Positions 44,088-51,691 of a stretch of DNA of 64,000 nt are shown here, piece after piece (the stretch's first letter is position 1; each line of letters begins with the position of its first letter). A program made the position numbers and the translations under genes. The notes beneath the pieces were generated by a model. That model made no database searches, was not told the origin of the DNA, and saw only the letters and a program-made list of their open reading frames with translations. The stretch comes from an uncultured Croceitalea sp. (GTDB lineage Bacteria; Bacteroidota; Bacteroidia; Flavobacteriales; Flavobacteriaceae), in the NCBI GenBank assembly GCA_947495075.1, contig CANLXH010000003.1, positions 1 through 64,000 on the forward strand, in the 5' to 3' direction.

Positions 44088-45188
44088 ATGCAGAAGGATA
44101 CAATTCGATTTTCAAGAAAAGATTCCGCACAGTTTTTTAGAACTCTTAACAAAAGAGTCAATCAATATTTTAACGAAAACAAAATAAAGAAAACAGGCAA
44201 CTGGAGGCTTCACTTAAAAACTGTTGTAATGTTCTCTTTATTTCTTACACCATATTTTTTAATTCTAACATTGAACTTACCTTTTTGGGGCTATTTACTT
44301 TTATCAATAGTAATGGGTGTTGGAATGGCAGGTGTTGGAATGAATGTAATGCATGATGGTAATCATGGTGCGTATTCCAATAAAAAATGGGTGAATAAAA
44401 TTATGGGTAGCAGCATCTACATTCTTGCTGGTAACGTTTATAATTGGCAGGTACAACATAATGTGCTACACCATACCTACACAAACATACATGAACACGA
44501 TGAAGATATGGAGGCCGGGAGAATACTGCGTTTTTCTAAACACGCAGAATGGAAAAAGCATCATAAATTCCAACACTTCTATTCTATTTTTCTGTACGGA
44601 TTATTAACTTTTAACTGGGCGATTACTACAGATTTTCAGCAAATGTACCGCTATATGAAACGTAAGTTATCATACGGTAAATTACCAAGTCCAGTAATTA
44701 ATTGGAGCACGCTAGTTGTTACTAAAGCACTCTATATTACTATTTGGATAGTACTTCCATTAGTTCTTGTTGATATTCCATGGTGGCAAATACTTTTAGG
44801 ATTTTTTATTATGCATTATGTCGCTGGTGTAATTTTGAGTGTTGTATTTCAATTAGCACATATAGTCGACGATGCGCAAACCCCATTACCAGATGAAAGT
44901 GGCACCATGAAGAATACATGGGCAATACACCAATTGTTTACTACGGTTAATTTTGGAACAAAAAATAGAATTATCAATTGGTTTACTGGTGGTTTAAATC
45001 ATCAGGTTGAACATCATATTTTTCCTAATATTAGCCATGTTCATTACACAAAAATTTCAAAAATTGTGAAAGAAACAGCTAAGGAATTTAATTTGCCGTA
45101 TAACGAGTACAAAACTACTCGAAAAGCGATAATTTCGCATTTCAAACATTTAAAGGAACTAGGCAAGCAACCTTCCTTACAGTATTAG
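44088..45188 (+). CDS. Membrane fatty acid desaturase
   Basis: A 366-residue di-iron desaturase. The three histidine boxes are HDGNHGAYSN (HxxxH), HNVLHHTYTN (HxxxHH) and LNHQVEHHIFP (HxxHH with Q). Four hydrophobic segments are arranged in two pairs around the boxes (SLFLTPYFLILTL, LLSIVMGVGMAGVGMN, ITIWIVLPLVLVDI, FFIMHYVAGVILSVVF). The QxxHH third box resembles front-end or linoleoyl-CoA-type desaturases, but there is no cytochrome b5 domain. It introduces double bonds into membrane lipid acyl chains, consistent with cold or marine adaptation (inference). The aminotransferase gene follows 15 bases later. Confidence 0.93.
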   Translation: MQKDTIRFSRKDSAQFFRTLNKRVNQYFNENKIKKTGNWRLHLKTVVMFSLFLTPYFLILTLNLPFWGYLLLSIVMGVGMAGVGMNVMHDGNHGAYSNKKWVNKIMGSSIYILAGNVYNWQVQHNVLHHTYTNIHEHDEDMEAGRILRFSKHAEWKKHHKFQHFYSIFLYGLLTFNWAITTDFQQMYRYMKRKLSYGKLPSPVINWSTLVVTKALYITIWIVLPLVLVDIPWWQILLGFFIMHYVAGVILSVVFQLAHIVDDAQTPLPDESGTMKNTWAIHQLFTTVNFGTKNRIINWFTGGLNHQVEHHIFPNISHVHYTKISKIVKETAKEFNLPYNEYKTTRKAIISHFKHLKELGKQPSLQY

Positions 45189-45203
45189 AAATTAAAATAT
45201 ACA

Positions 45204-46391
45204 ATGAGCAACCAACTTTCGGATAGGATAAATAGCGTAACTCCTTCTGCAACCCTAGAAATGGCCGCTAAGGCACGTGAATTAAGAGCTTCTGGAAAAG
45301 ACATAATAGGCTTAAGTTTAGGAGAACCAGATTTTAATACTCCAGATTATATTAAGGAAGCAGCGATACAGGCTGTAAATGATGGTTATAATTCCTATAC
45401 ACCAGTGGATGGTTACGCTGAATTAAAGCAAGCTATTATTACCAAATTCAAACGTGATAATGATCTTGTATATGAGCCATCGCAAATAGTAGTTTCTACA
45501 GGTGCAAAACAAGCACTATACAATATTGCGCAAGTTTGTCTGAATAAAGGAGATGAAGTTATTTTACCTTGCCCATACTGGGTTAGTTATAGTGATATTG
45601 TAAAACTAGCGGATGGTATTCCTGTTGAAGTTTCATCATCTATAGAAAATGATTTTAAAATGACACCTCAACAATTAGAGGATGCCATTACCCCAAGAAC
45701 TAAAATGCTTTGGTATAGCTCTCCTTGCAACCCAAGTGGTTCTATTTATAGCAAAGCAGAACTTAGAGCTTTAGCTGATGTATTGCAGAAGCATCCCCAA
45801 ATAATAGTTGTTAGTGATGAGATTTACGAACATATTAACTATGGGGTTACTGCACATGCATCTATGGCTGAGTTTAATGATATGTACGACCGTACAGTAA
45901 CCGTTAACGGCGTTGCAAAGGCTTTTGCAATGACTGGTTGGCGTATTGGTTATATTGGAGCTCCTTCATACATTGCTAGAGCCTGTAATAAACTTCAAGG
46001 CCAAGTAACTAGCGGTGCCAATTGTATTGCGCAAAGAGCTGTTATAACTGCCTTGATAGAATCTCCAGACCGTGTTCAATACATGGTTGATGAATTTAAA
46101 GAAAGAAGAAAACTAATTCTAGAATTGCTTAATAATATTGACGGGTTTAAATGTAATGAGCCAGAAGGTGCTTTTTATGTTTTTCCAGATATATCTGCAT
46201 TCTTTGGAAAAACTTTAAACGGAACCAAAATTAACAATGCTTCTGACTTTGCCATGTATATATTAGAAAGCGCGAATGTTGCAACCGTAACCGGTGATGC
46301 ATTTGGCAACGGGAATAGTATCCGTATTTCTTATGCAGCATCGGAAAAAGAAATTAGAGAAGCTGTTTCTAGGATTAAAGCCGTTGTATAG
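45204..46391 (+). CDS. PLP-dependent aminotransferase, aspartate aminotransferase class I
   Basis: A 395-residue fold-type I enzyme. It shows ATLEMAAKARELRASGKDII at the start (aspartate aminotransferase subgroup Ib), SLGEPDFNTPDYI, PCPYWVSYSD, SSPCNPSGSIYS, and the PLP-lysine in VAKAFAMTGWRIGYIG; the final arginine is in SIRISYAAS. It likely exchanges the amino group between aspartate and 2-oxoglutarate, or an aromatic or prephenate substrate. It is 15 bases after the desaturase gene and ends in a terminator. Confidence 0.94.
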   Translation: MSNQLSDRINSVTPSATLEMAAKARELRASGKDIIGLSLGEPDFNTPDYIKEAAIQAVNDGYNSYTPVDGYAELKQAIITKFKRDNDLVYEPSQIVVSTGAKQALYNIAQVCLNKGDEVILPCPYWVSYSDIVKLADGIPVEVSSSIENDFKMTPQQLEDAITPRTKMLWYSSPCNPSGSIYSKAELRALADVLQKHPQIIVVSDEIYEHINYGVTAHASMAEFNDMYDRTVTVNGVAKAFAMTGWRIGYIGAPSYIARACNKLQGQVTSGANCIAQRAVITALIESPDRVQYMVDEFKERRKLILELLNNIDGFKCNEPEGAFYVFPDISAFFGKTLNGTKINNASDFAMYILESANVATVTGDAFGNGNSIRISYAASEKEIREAVSRIKAVV

Positions 46392-46415
46392 CAATTTCAA
46401 CTAATAAAATTTATA

Positions 46416-46446
46416 TATCATTCAAAAGTTAAGAATGATATTTTTT
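46416..46446 (+). terminator. Intrinsic terminator of the aminotransferase gene
   Basis: TATCATTC (46416-46423) and GAATGATA (46433-46440), then TTTTTT. It lies between the convergent aminotransferase and trkH genes. Confidence 0.85.
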
Positions 46447-46454
46447 GAACAATT

Positions 46455-47945
46455 TTAAGTTCTTTTCCAGAAGAATGGAGTTAATAAAATTAGAACTGTA
46501 AAAAGTTCTAGTCTCCCTAAAAGCATTAGAAATCCACACCACCATTTACCAAAAGCAGGTAGTTCACTAAAATTCACAACTGGATTTAGATCACCTAATG
46601 CAGGGCCAACATTACCTAAGGATGACGCTGCGCCTCCAACAGAAGACTCAAAATCCAATCCTAAAAATGCCAATACTAATGCTCCAATAATAAACAAAAG
46701 CATATACAAAACAAAAAAAGCTATTATGTTATAAACGATATGTTCCGTGACAGTTTTATTGTTATACCGGACGGGTATAATTGCATTAATATGCAATGTT
46801 CGTTTAAATTCTAATATCCCATTTTTAATAATAAGTAAATGGCGCATTACCTTAATTCCACCAGAGGTAGAACCTGCTGACCCTCCCAAAAACATTAAAC
46901 CAAAGAAGAAAACCGTTAAAAAGGGCGTCCAATTGGTAAAATCTGCAGTAACAAAACCTGTCGTTGTCACTATTGCCAGCACCTGAAATAAGGAATGCCT
47001 AAAAGCACTTTCTGTCTTACCCCATACTTGAGGATGATAATCCGAAATTGGCACATCTGCTTGAAATAATACGATTAGAAAGGCTACCAGGGCAAATCCT
47101 ATAATAAAAATACTATACACTCTAAACTCTTCATCCTTGATTACTCGTTGTATCTTTTTTGTAAAAGCAAAGTAGCTAATTACAAAGTTTGTTCCAGCCA
47201 AGAACATGAAGACAATTATAATGTATTGAATAATGGGTTGATTATTCCAATAAGCCACACTTGCATTTTTTGTAGAAAAGCCACCTGTAGACAGCGTAGC
47301 CAAAGCATGGTTCATTGCATCAAAAAATGACATTCCTGCTATCTTCAATAAGATAGTTTCTGCAACCGTGTAACCTACATAAATAAGCCATAATCTTTTA
47401 GCAGTATCTGTAATTCTAGGGTGTAGCTTATCACCACCAGGACCAGGAGCTTCAGCGGCAAAAAGTTGCATCCCGCCAATACCCAATAATGGAAGTATTG
47501 CAATTGCTAGCACAATTATACCCATTCCACCAATCCAATGGGTAAGGCTACGCCAAAACAAAATACCTTTTGGCAAACTTTCAATATCATTTAAAATAGA
47601 AGCTCCTGTTGTTGTATATCCAGAAATAGTTTCGAAAAAGGCATCAGTAATCGAAGGGATTACTCCAGAAAAAAGATAAGGTAGTACTCCTGAAAGCGAC
47701 ATCACAATCCATCCAAACGTTACAATAATGTATCCTTCTTTTCGCTTAACTTCTTTCCGGTGTCCACGAGTATAAAACATCGCCATAATACCAACCAACA
47801 AAGTAACAATCGAAGCCATCCCTATGTCCAACGTTGCCCCATCTTGATATATTCCACTAACTAAAGCAGCAACAAGCATAAAGCCACCATTGCAAAGCAA
47901 TAACAAACCCATGATGTGAACAATAATCCTAAGATTAAGTCCCAT
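46455..47945 (-). CDS. trkH: Trk-type potassium uptake protein TrkH
   Basis: A 496-residue channel-like membrane protein with four pore repeats. Selectivity loops include TTTGASIL, STGGFSTKNASV, TTTGFVTADFTNW and SLGNVGPALG, each placed after a re-entrant helix. It carries K+ into the cell. The start codon overlaps the trkA stop by one base (TAATG), so translation is coupled. The IMMA loops and the C-terminal LLGRLELFTVLILLTP are family-typical. Confidence 0.96.
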   Translation of the reverse strand: MGLNLRIIVHIMGLLLLCNGGFMLVAALVSGIYQDGATLDIGMASIVTLLVGIMAMFYTRGHRKEVKRKEGYIIVTFGWIVMSLSGVLPYLFSGVIPSITDAFFETISGYTTTGASILNDIESLPKGILFWRSLTHWIGGMGIIVLAIAILPLLGIGGMQLFAAEAPGPGGDKLHPRITDTAKRLWLIYVGYTVAETILLKIAGMSFFDAMNHALATLSTGGFSTKNASVAYWNNQPIIQYIIIVFMFLAGTNFVISYFAFTKKIQRVIKDEEFRVYSIFIIGFALVAFLIVLFQADVPISDYHPQVWGKTESAFRHSLFQVLAIVTTTGFVTADFTNWTPFLTVFFFGLMFLGGSAGSTSGGIKVMRHLLIIKNGILEFKRTLHINAIIPVRYNNKTVTEHIVYNIIAFFVLYMLLFIIGALVLAFLGLDFESSVGGAASSLGNVGPALGDLNPVVNFSELPAFGKWWCGFLMLLGRLELFTVLILLTPFFWKRT

Positions 47946-49294
47946 TATAAAAACAGTTTTTCAATTCTTGAAATTGCTTTTGGAAGACTACAGACAACAA
48001 CCTTATCTCCTTCTAAAATTTTAAAGTCACCAAGAGCTATAATCCCTTTTCCATCGCGTATTACCCCTCCAATAATCGCATCTCTAGGAAAGTCTAATTC
48101 CTTAATAATTTCACCATTTACCAATGATGTCGGTTTAACCTCAAACTCTAATATCTCCGCATTCAAATTATTCAGCCTTGTTAAGGCTAATACTTCTCCT
48201 CTTCTTATGTATCTAAAAATATTGTTAGCAGCTAAAAGTTTTTTATTAATCAAAGTATCTATACCTATAGATTGTGAAAGTTGAAAGTAATCCATGTTCT
48301 CAACCAAAGCAATAGTCTTCTTCATACCTTTAGATTTAGCAACAAGGCAAGACATAATATTAGTTTCTGAATTTCCTGTAACTGCTATAAAGGCATCCAT
48401 AGAATCTAAACTTTCTTCATCCAATAATTCTACATTCCTGCCATCACCATTTATTACTAACGCGTTTGGTAATGTATCGGCAACATCAAAGGCTTTTTCT
48501 TTATCCTTTTCTATAAGTTTTACATTAAATTTATTACTACAGAGATAATGTGCAGTTTTACAGCCTACTTTACTACCTCCAAGAATCATAACATTCTTTA
48601 TTTCTTTCTTCTTCATCCCTGTAAGCTTATAAAGCTCATCTACACCTTCTGCTGAAGTAATAAAATATAGCTGATCACCTTCTTTAAAAACAGTATCACC
48701 CCTAGGAATCACCGTGTATTGCGTACCCATTCGTTGAAGGGCAATTGGCATAAAATGTACCTCAGGAAATATAGTAGCCGCTTCTTTCACCATTTTACCC
48801 ACAAATGGTGCCGTTTTTGGCAAAAAGACCCCAACCATAGTCAATAAGCCTTCTTCAAACTCATAAGTATCATTAAATGCAGATTGATTAAGTAATAACT
48901 GTATTTCCGTTGCTGCTAACTCCTCAGGCGAGATTAATTCATCTATACCAAGATTATCAAACTTTATAAGTTCCTTATTATCTACAAATTCTGTATTCGA
49001 AATTCTGGCAATAGTTTTTTTACAACCCAATTGTTTAGCTAGAAGGCATAGGGTTAAGTTTGTAGTCTCTGAAGCAGTAACACCAATTACCAAATCTGAG
49101 TTTTCCACATTTGCATCTTGCAAAACCGAAACTGATGTTGCATCACCTTTTAAAACCCTAATATCCAAATGATTATCTGCATAAGAAAGACTTTCTTTGT
49201 CAGTATCAATTAGTGTAATATCCTGAGATTCGTATGATAAAAGCTTGGCCAAATGAAAGCCTACTTCGCCAGCACCTGCTATGATTATTTTCAT
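47945..49294 (-). CDS. trkA: Trk system potassium uptake regulatory subunit TrkA
   Basis: A 449-residue cytoplasmic protein with two tandem RCK (Rossmann plus TrkA-C) units. Nucleotide-binding loops are IIIAGAGEVGFHLAKLLS at the start and VMILGGSKVGCKTAHYLC in the second half, both with following acidic residues (DTDKES, EKDKEKAF). TrkA binds NAD(H) or nucleotides and gates TrkH. Both genes run leftward from a 205-base gap (49295-49499) that also contains the ubiE promoter and a short frame described separately. Confidence 0.96.
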   Translation of the reverse strand: MKIIIAGAGEVGFHLAKLLSYESQDITLIDTDKESLSYADNHLDIRVLKGDATSVSVLQDANVENSDLVIGVTASETTNLTLCLLAKQLGCKKTIARISNTEFVDNKELIKFDNLGIDELISPEELAATEIQLLLNQSAFNDTYEFEEGLLTMVGVFLPKTAPFVGKMVKEAATIFPEVHFMPIALQRMGTQYTVIPRGDTVFKEGDQLYFITSAEGVDELYKLTGMKKKEIKNVMILGGSKVGCKTAHYLCSNKFNVKLIEKDKEKAFDVADTLPNALVINGDGRNVELLDEESLDSMDAFIAVTGNSETNIMSCLVAKSKGMKKTIALVENMDYFQLSQSIGIDTLINKKLLAANNIFRYIRRGEVLALTRLNNLNAEILEFEVKPTSLVNGEIIKELDFPRDAIIGGVIRDGKGIIALGDFKILEGDKVVVCSLPKAISRIEKLFL

Positions 49295-49346
49295 TAACTA
49301 TAAAAGTTTTTTTTAACTATAAACAACTTTAGTAAATTAAGCAGTT

Positions 49347-49403
49347 ATGAGGAAAAGGATAGTTTGTTTGATGGTAAAAACTTTCGCTCATAAAGCGAGA
49401 TAG
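49347..49403 (+). other. Possible 18-codon leader-like frame with hairpin
   Basis: ATG to TAG, product MRKRIVCLMVKTFAHKAR, in the gap between trkA and ubiE. The end of the frame forms a hairpin (TCGCT 49384-49388 with AGCGA 49394-49398). No matching promoter box was seen. It may be chance; listed because it is unusually basic and coincides with a hairpin. Confidence 0.22.
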
Positions 49404-49475
49404 TTCTTATTTTTATACAAAATTACACATTTTATTTTGTACCATAAGTTTACATAAGACTCTTGGTCCATGTTG

Positions 49476-49483
49476 TATCTTTG
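49476..49483 (+). promoter_or_regulatory. -7 promoter element TATCTTTG for ubiE/menG
   Basis: Exact TAnnTTTG match, 16 bases before the ATG at 49500. The earlier in-frame ATG at 49470 lies upstream of or inside this box and so cannot be used by this promoter. Confidence 0.62.
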
Positions 49484-49499
49484 CAGTTCAATTTTTACA

Positions 49500-50228
49500 A
49501 TGGCAAAGAAAGTAATTCCATATAAAGATTCAGATTTAGATAAAAAAGCACAGGTTACCAAAATGTTTGATGCTATTTCTAGGAATTATGACGGTTTAAA
49601 TCGTGTAATTTCTTTAGGGATAGATACTAAATGGCGTAAACGTGTGGTGCGTCTTGTTGGCAACGCCAAACCTAAGACAATCTTGGATATAGCTACAGGA
49701 ACTGGTGACCTAGCCATAGCAATGGTAAAGACTGGAGCTAGTAGAATTGTTGGTCTAGATATTTCTAAGGGAATGCTAGAAGTTGGTATCGAAAAAATAA
49801 ATGATAAAAAATTAAGTACAACTATTGAAATGGTAGTTGGAGACAGTGAAAACCTAAATTTTGAAGACAATTCTTTCGAAGCCATTACGGTGGCTTTTGG
49901 TGTTAGAAATTTTGAAAATTTAGAAAAAGGACTTCGAGAAATATATAGAGTACTAGCTCCAAAAGGAACTTTAGCAATACTTGAGACCTCTGTTCCAACA
50001 AAAACACCTTTTAAACATGGCTATACTATTTATGCTAAATACATCTTACCAGCGATTGGCAAGTTATTTTCCAAAGATAAAGTAGCCTATAATTATCTTT
50101 CTGAATCTGCAGCAATCTTTCCTCATGGAGAAGCTTTCAACAATATTTTGGCTAAAATTGGGTTTATAGCTATAGAGAATAAACCTCAAACATTTGGGGT
50201 TGCAACTATATATGTAGCGTCAAAATAA
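49500..50228 (+). CDS. ubiE: Demethylmenaquinone methyltransferase
   Basis: A 242-residue SAM-dependent methyltransferase (MenG/UbiE). Motifs are [20 protein letters not shown], motif [46 protein letters not shown], and [20 protein letters not shown]. It makes the last step of menaquinone, the quinone of Bacteroidota, which serves the respiratory chain including Na+-NQR. porT follows 4 bases downstream, an arrangement common in flavobacteria. Confidence 0.96.
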   Translation: MAKKVIPYKDSDLDKKAQVTKMFDAISRNYDGLNRVISLGIDTKWRKRVVRLVGNAKPKTILDIATGTGDLAIAMVKTGASRIVGLDISKGMLEVGIEKINDKKLSTTIEMVVGDSENLNFEDNSFEAITVAFGVRNFENLEKGLREIYRVLAPKGTLAILETSVPTKTPFKHGYTIYAKYILPAIGKLFSKDKVAYNYLSESAAIFPHGEAFNNILAKIGFIAIENKPQTFGVATIYVASK

Positions 50229-50232
50229 ATAA

Positions 50233-50928
50233 ATGAAAAACTTACTTGTCCTGGTAGCCGTACTAATGGCTTCAAACAGTCTTCAAGCTCAATTCAAAAA
50301 AGACCCTATAATAAATATCCAGAATGAAGATAAAGCACTTCTTAATTGGGGATATTATTTAGGAATTAATCAATATGATTTTCAATTTGAATATGAAAAC
50401 GATATTGGTCAAGATGTTCTAGTTGATAAAAGTTTTGGTTTTAATGTTGGTCTTATTGGTGAATTAAGACTTAGTGAATTTGCAGATCTTAGATTTGAAC
50501 CTGGGCTGTTATACAGCCAAAGAATTCTTGGTTTTCCAGGTTTTACTACTGAAAATGATGCGATTAGAGAAGTAAGGTCTACCTACATACGTTTCCCTCT
50601 CCTACTTAAGATAAGCACTAAGCGGTTAAATAATTTTAAACCTTTCATAATTGGAGGTGGTTATGCCGCAACAAATTTAGGTGCCAATGAAGATAGCTTA
50701 GACGATAACAGCAGTGGTACCTTTAGAATGAAAAAAAACGTGTACGGATACGAACTTGGCTTTGGAGTAGATTTTTATACTGAGTTTTTCAAATTTACAC
50801 CCTCTATTAGAGGAGTTTTTGCATTAACAGACGAACTGGTACCAGATAACGACCCAAACAGTGCTTGGACTGGAAATATTAATGCAATTAGAACACGAGG
50901 AATTTTTATCAACTTTACTTTTGAGTAA
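50233..50928 (+). CDS. porT: T9SS outer membrane protein PorT
   Basis: A 231-residue protein with a signal peptide (VLMASNSLQAQFKK) and an eight-stranded-barrel-like body of alternating hydrophobic and aromatic residues (YYLGINQYDFQFEYE, YIRFPLLLKISTKRL, YGYELGFGVDFYTEFF) ending NFTFE. It matches PorT, one of the proteins needed for type IX secretion in Porphyromonas gingivalis and F. johnsoniae (SprT). The 4-base gap after ubiE shows they are co-transcribed. Two CTD cargoes in this window depend on the same system. Confidence 0.88.
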   Translation: MKNLLVLVAVLMASNSLQAQFKKDPIINIQNEDKALLNWGYYLGINQYDFQFEYENDIGQDVLVDKSFGFNVGLIGELRLSEFADLRFEPGLLYSQRILGFPGFTTENDAIREVRSTYIRFPLLLKISTKRLNNFKPFIIGGGYAATNLGANEDSLDDNSSGTFRMKKNVYGYELGFGVDFYTEFFKFTPSIRGVFALTDELVPDNDPNSAWTGNINAIRTRGIFINFTFE

Positions 50929-50940
50929 TTCAAAAAAAAG

Positions 50941-51666
50941 CTAGCTTTTCCCCCTTATTTCACTTAAAACAATAGCTGTCGCGGTTGCCACATTTAGGCT
51001 TTCTGTAGCTCGATTTCCAAATTGGGGTATCGTTATTCTATTTTTTATATTGGTTCCAAGCTTAGGCGATATTCCATTGGCTTCATTACCCATAATTATA
51101 ATTCCCGCTTTGGGAAAATCCTCTTTATATATAGAACTACCTTTCATAAAGGTTCCATAAACTGGCAAACTAGTGTTTACTAAAAAAGATTCTAAATCTT
51201 GATAAACGATATTTACTCTTGAAATTGAACCCATAGTAGCCTGAAGTACTTTTGGATTAAAACAATCTACAGTCTCTTTTGAGCAAACCAAATTTTTAAT
51301 TCCAAACCAGTCACAAAGTCTAATAATGGTTCCAAGGTTTCCCGGATCTCTAATATTGTCAAGAACAACTATCCAGTCCTCATAGCTAATTGGCATTGGT
51401 TTAGGAATTTCGAAAACCGCTATAACGCCACTAGGATTCTGTAATGCACTAATTTTTTTTAAGTCTGTTTCTTCAATCTCCTCAATTTCTGTATTTAGAA
51501 ATCCTCCAACAAACTGCTTTGTTGCTAATAGTCTAAACAAATTTAAATTTGAGTTCAAAAGCTCATTAACCGCTTTAAAACCTTCTACAAAAAAAAGACC
51601 ATGCTCATTTCGGTACTTTTTTTGCTGTAAGCTTTTAATCAGTTTTAGTTGGTTTTTGCTAACCAT
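50941..51666 (-). CDS. TrmH/SpoU family RNA 2'-O-methyltransferase
   Basis: A 241-residue SPOUT methyltransferase. The N-terminal substrate-binding region (LIKSLQQKKYRNEHGLFFVE) is like rRNA methylases, and the three SPOUT motifs are LDNIRDPGNLGTIIRLCDWF, IIIMGNEANGISP, and IPQFGNRATESLNVATATAI. It probably 2'-O-methylates 23S rRNA or tRNA. It is divergent from the TamL-like gene with only 25 bases between the two start codons, so the promoters must overlap. Confidence 0.93.
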   Translation of the reverse strand: MVSKNQLKLIKSLQQKKYRNEHGLFFVEGFKAVNELLNSNLNLFRLLATKQFVGGFLNTEIEEIEETDLKKISALQNPSGVIAVFEIPKPMPISYEDWIVVLDNIRDPGNLGTIIRLCDWFGIKNLVCSKETVDCFNPKVLQATMGSISRVNIVYQDLESFLVNTSLPVYGTFMKGSSIYKEDFPKAGIIIMGNEANGISPKLGTNIKNRITIPQFGNRATESLNVATATAIVLSEIRGKS

Positions 51667-51677
51667 GTTAAATCACG

Positions 51678-51685
51678 TAATTTTG
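51678..51685 (+). promoter_or_regulatory. -7 promoter element TAATTTTG for the TamL-like gene
   Basis: Exact TAnnTTTG match, 6 bases before ATG 51692. This argues for that start over the upstream codon at 51656 and predicts a nearly leaderless mRNA. Confidence 0.55.
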
Positions 51686-51691
51686 ACCCCA

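Noticed and set aside
49470-49499. Longer start for ubiE at 49470
   Set aside because: That ATG precedes the TATCTTTG promoter box at 49476-49483, and the added residues ([10 protein letters not shown]) do not resemble the family.
50934-50949. Palindrome AAAAGCTAGCTTTT between porT and the SpoU-type gene
   Set aside because: It has no loop and no T tract and could form only as a DNA cruciform; too short to call a terminator.
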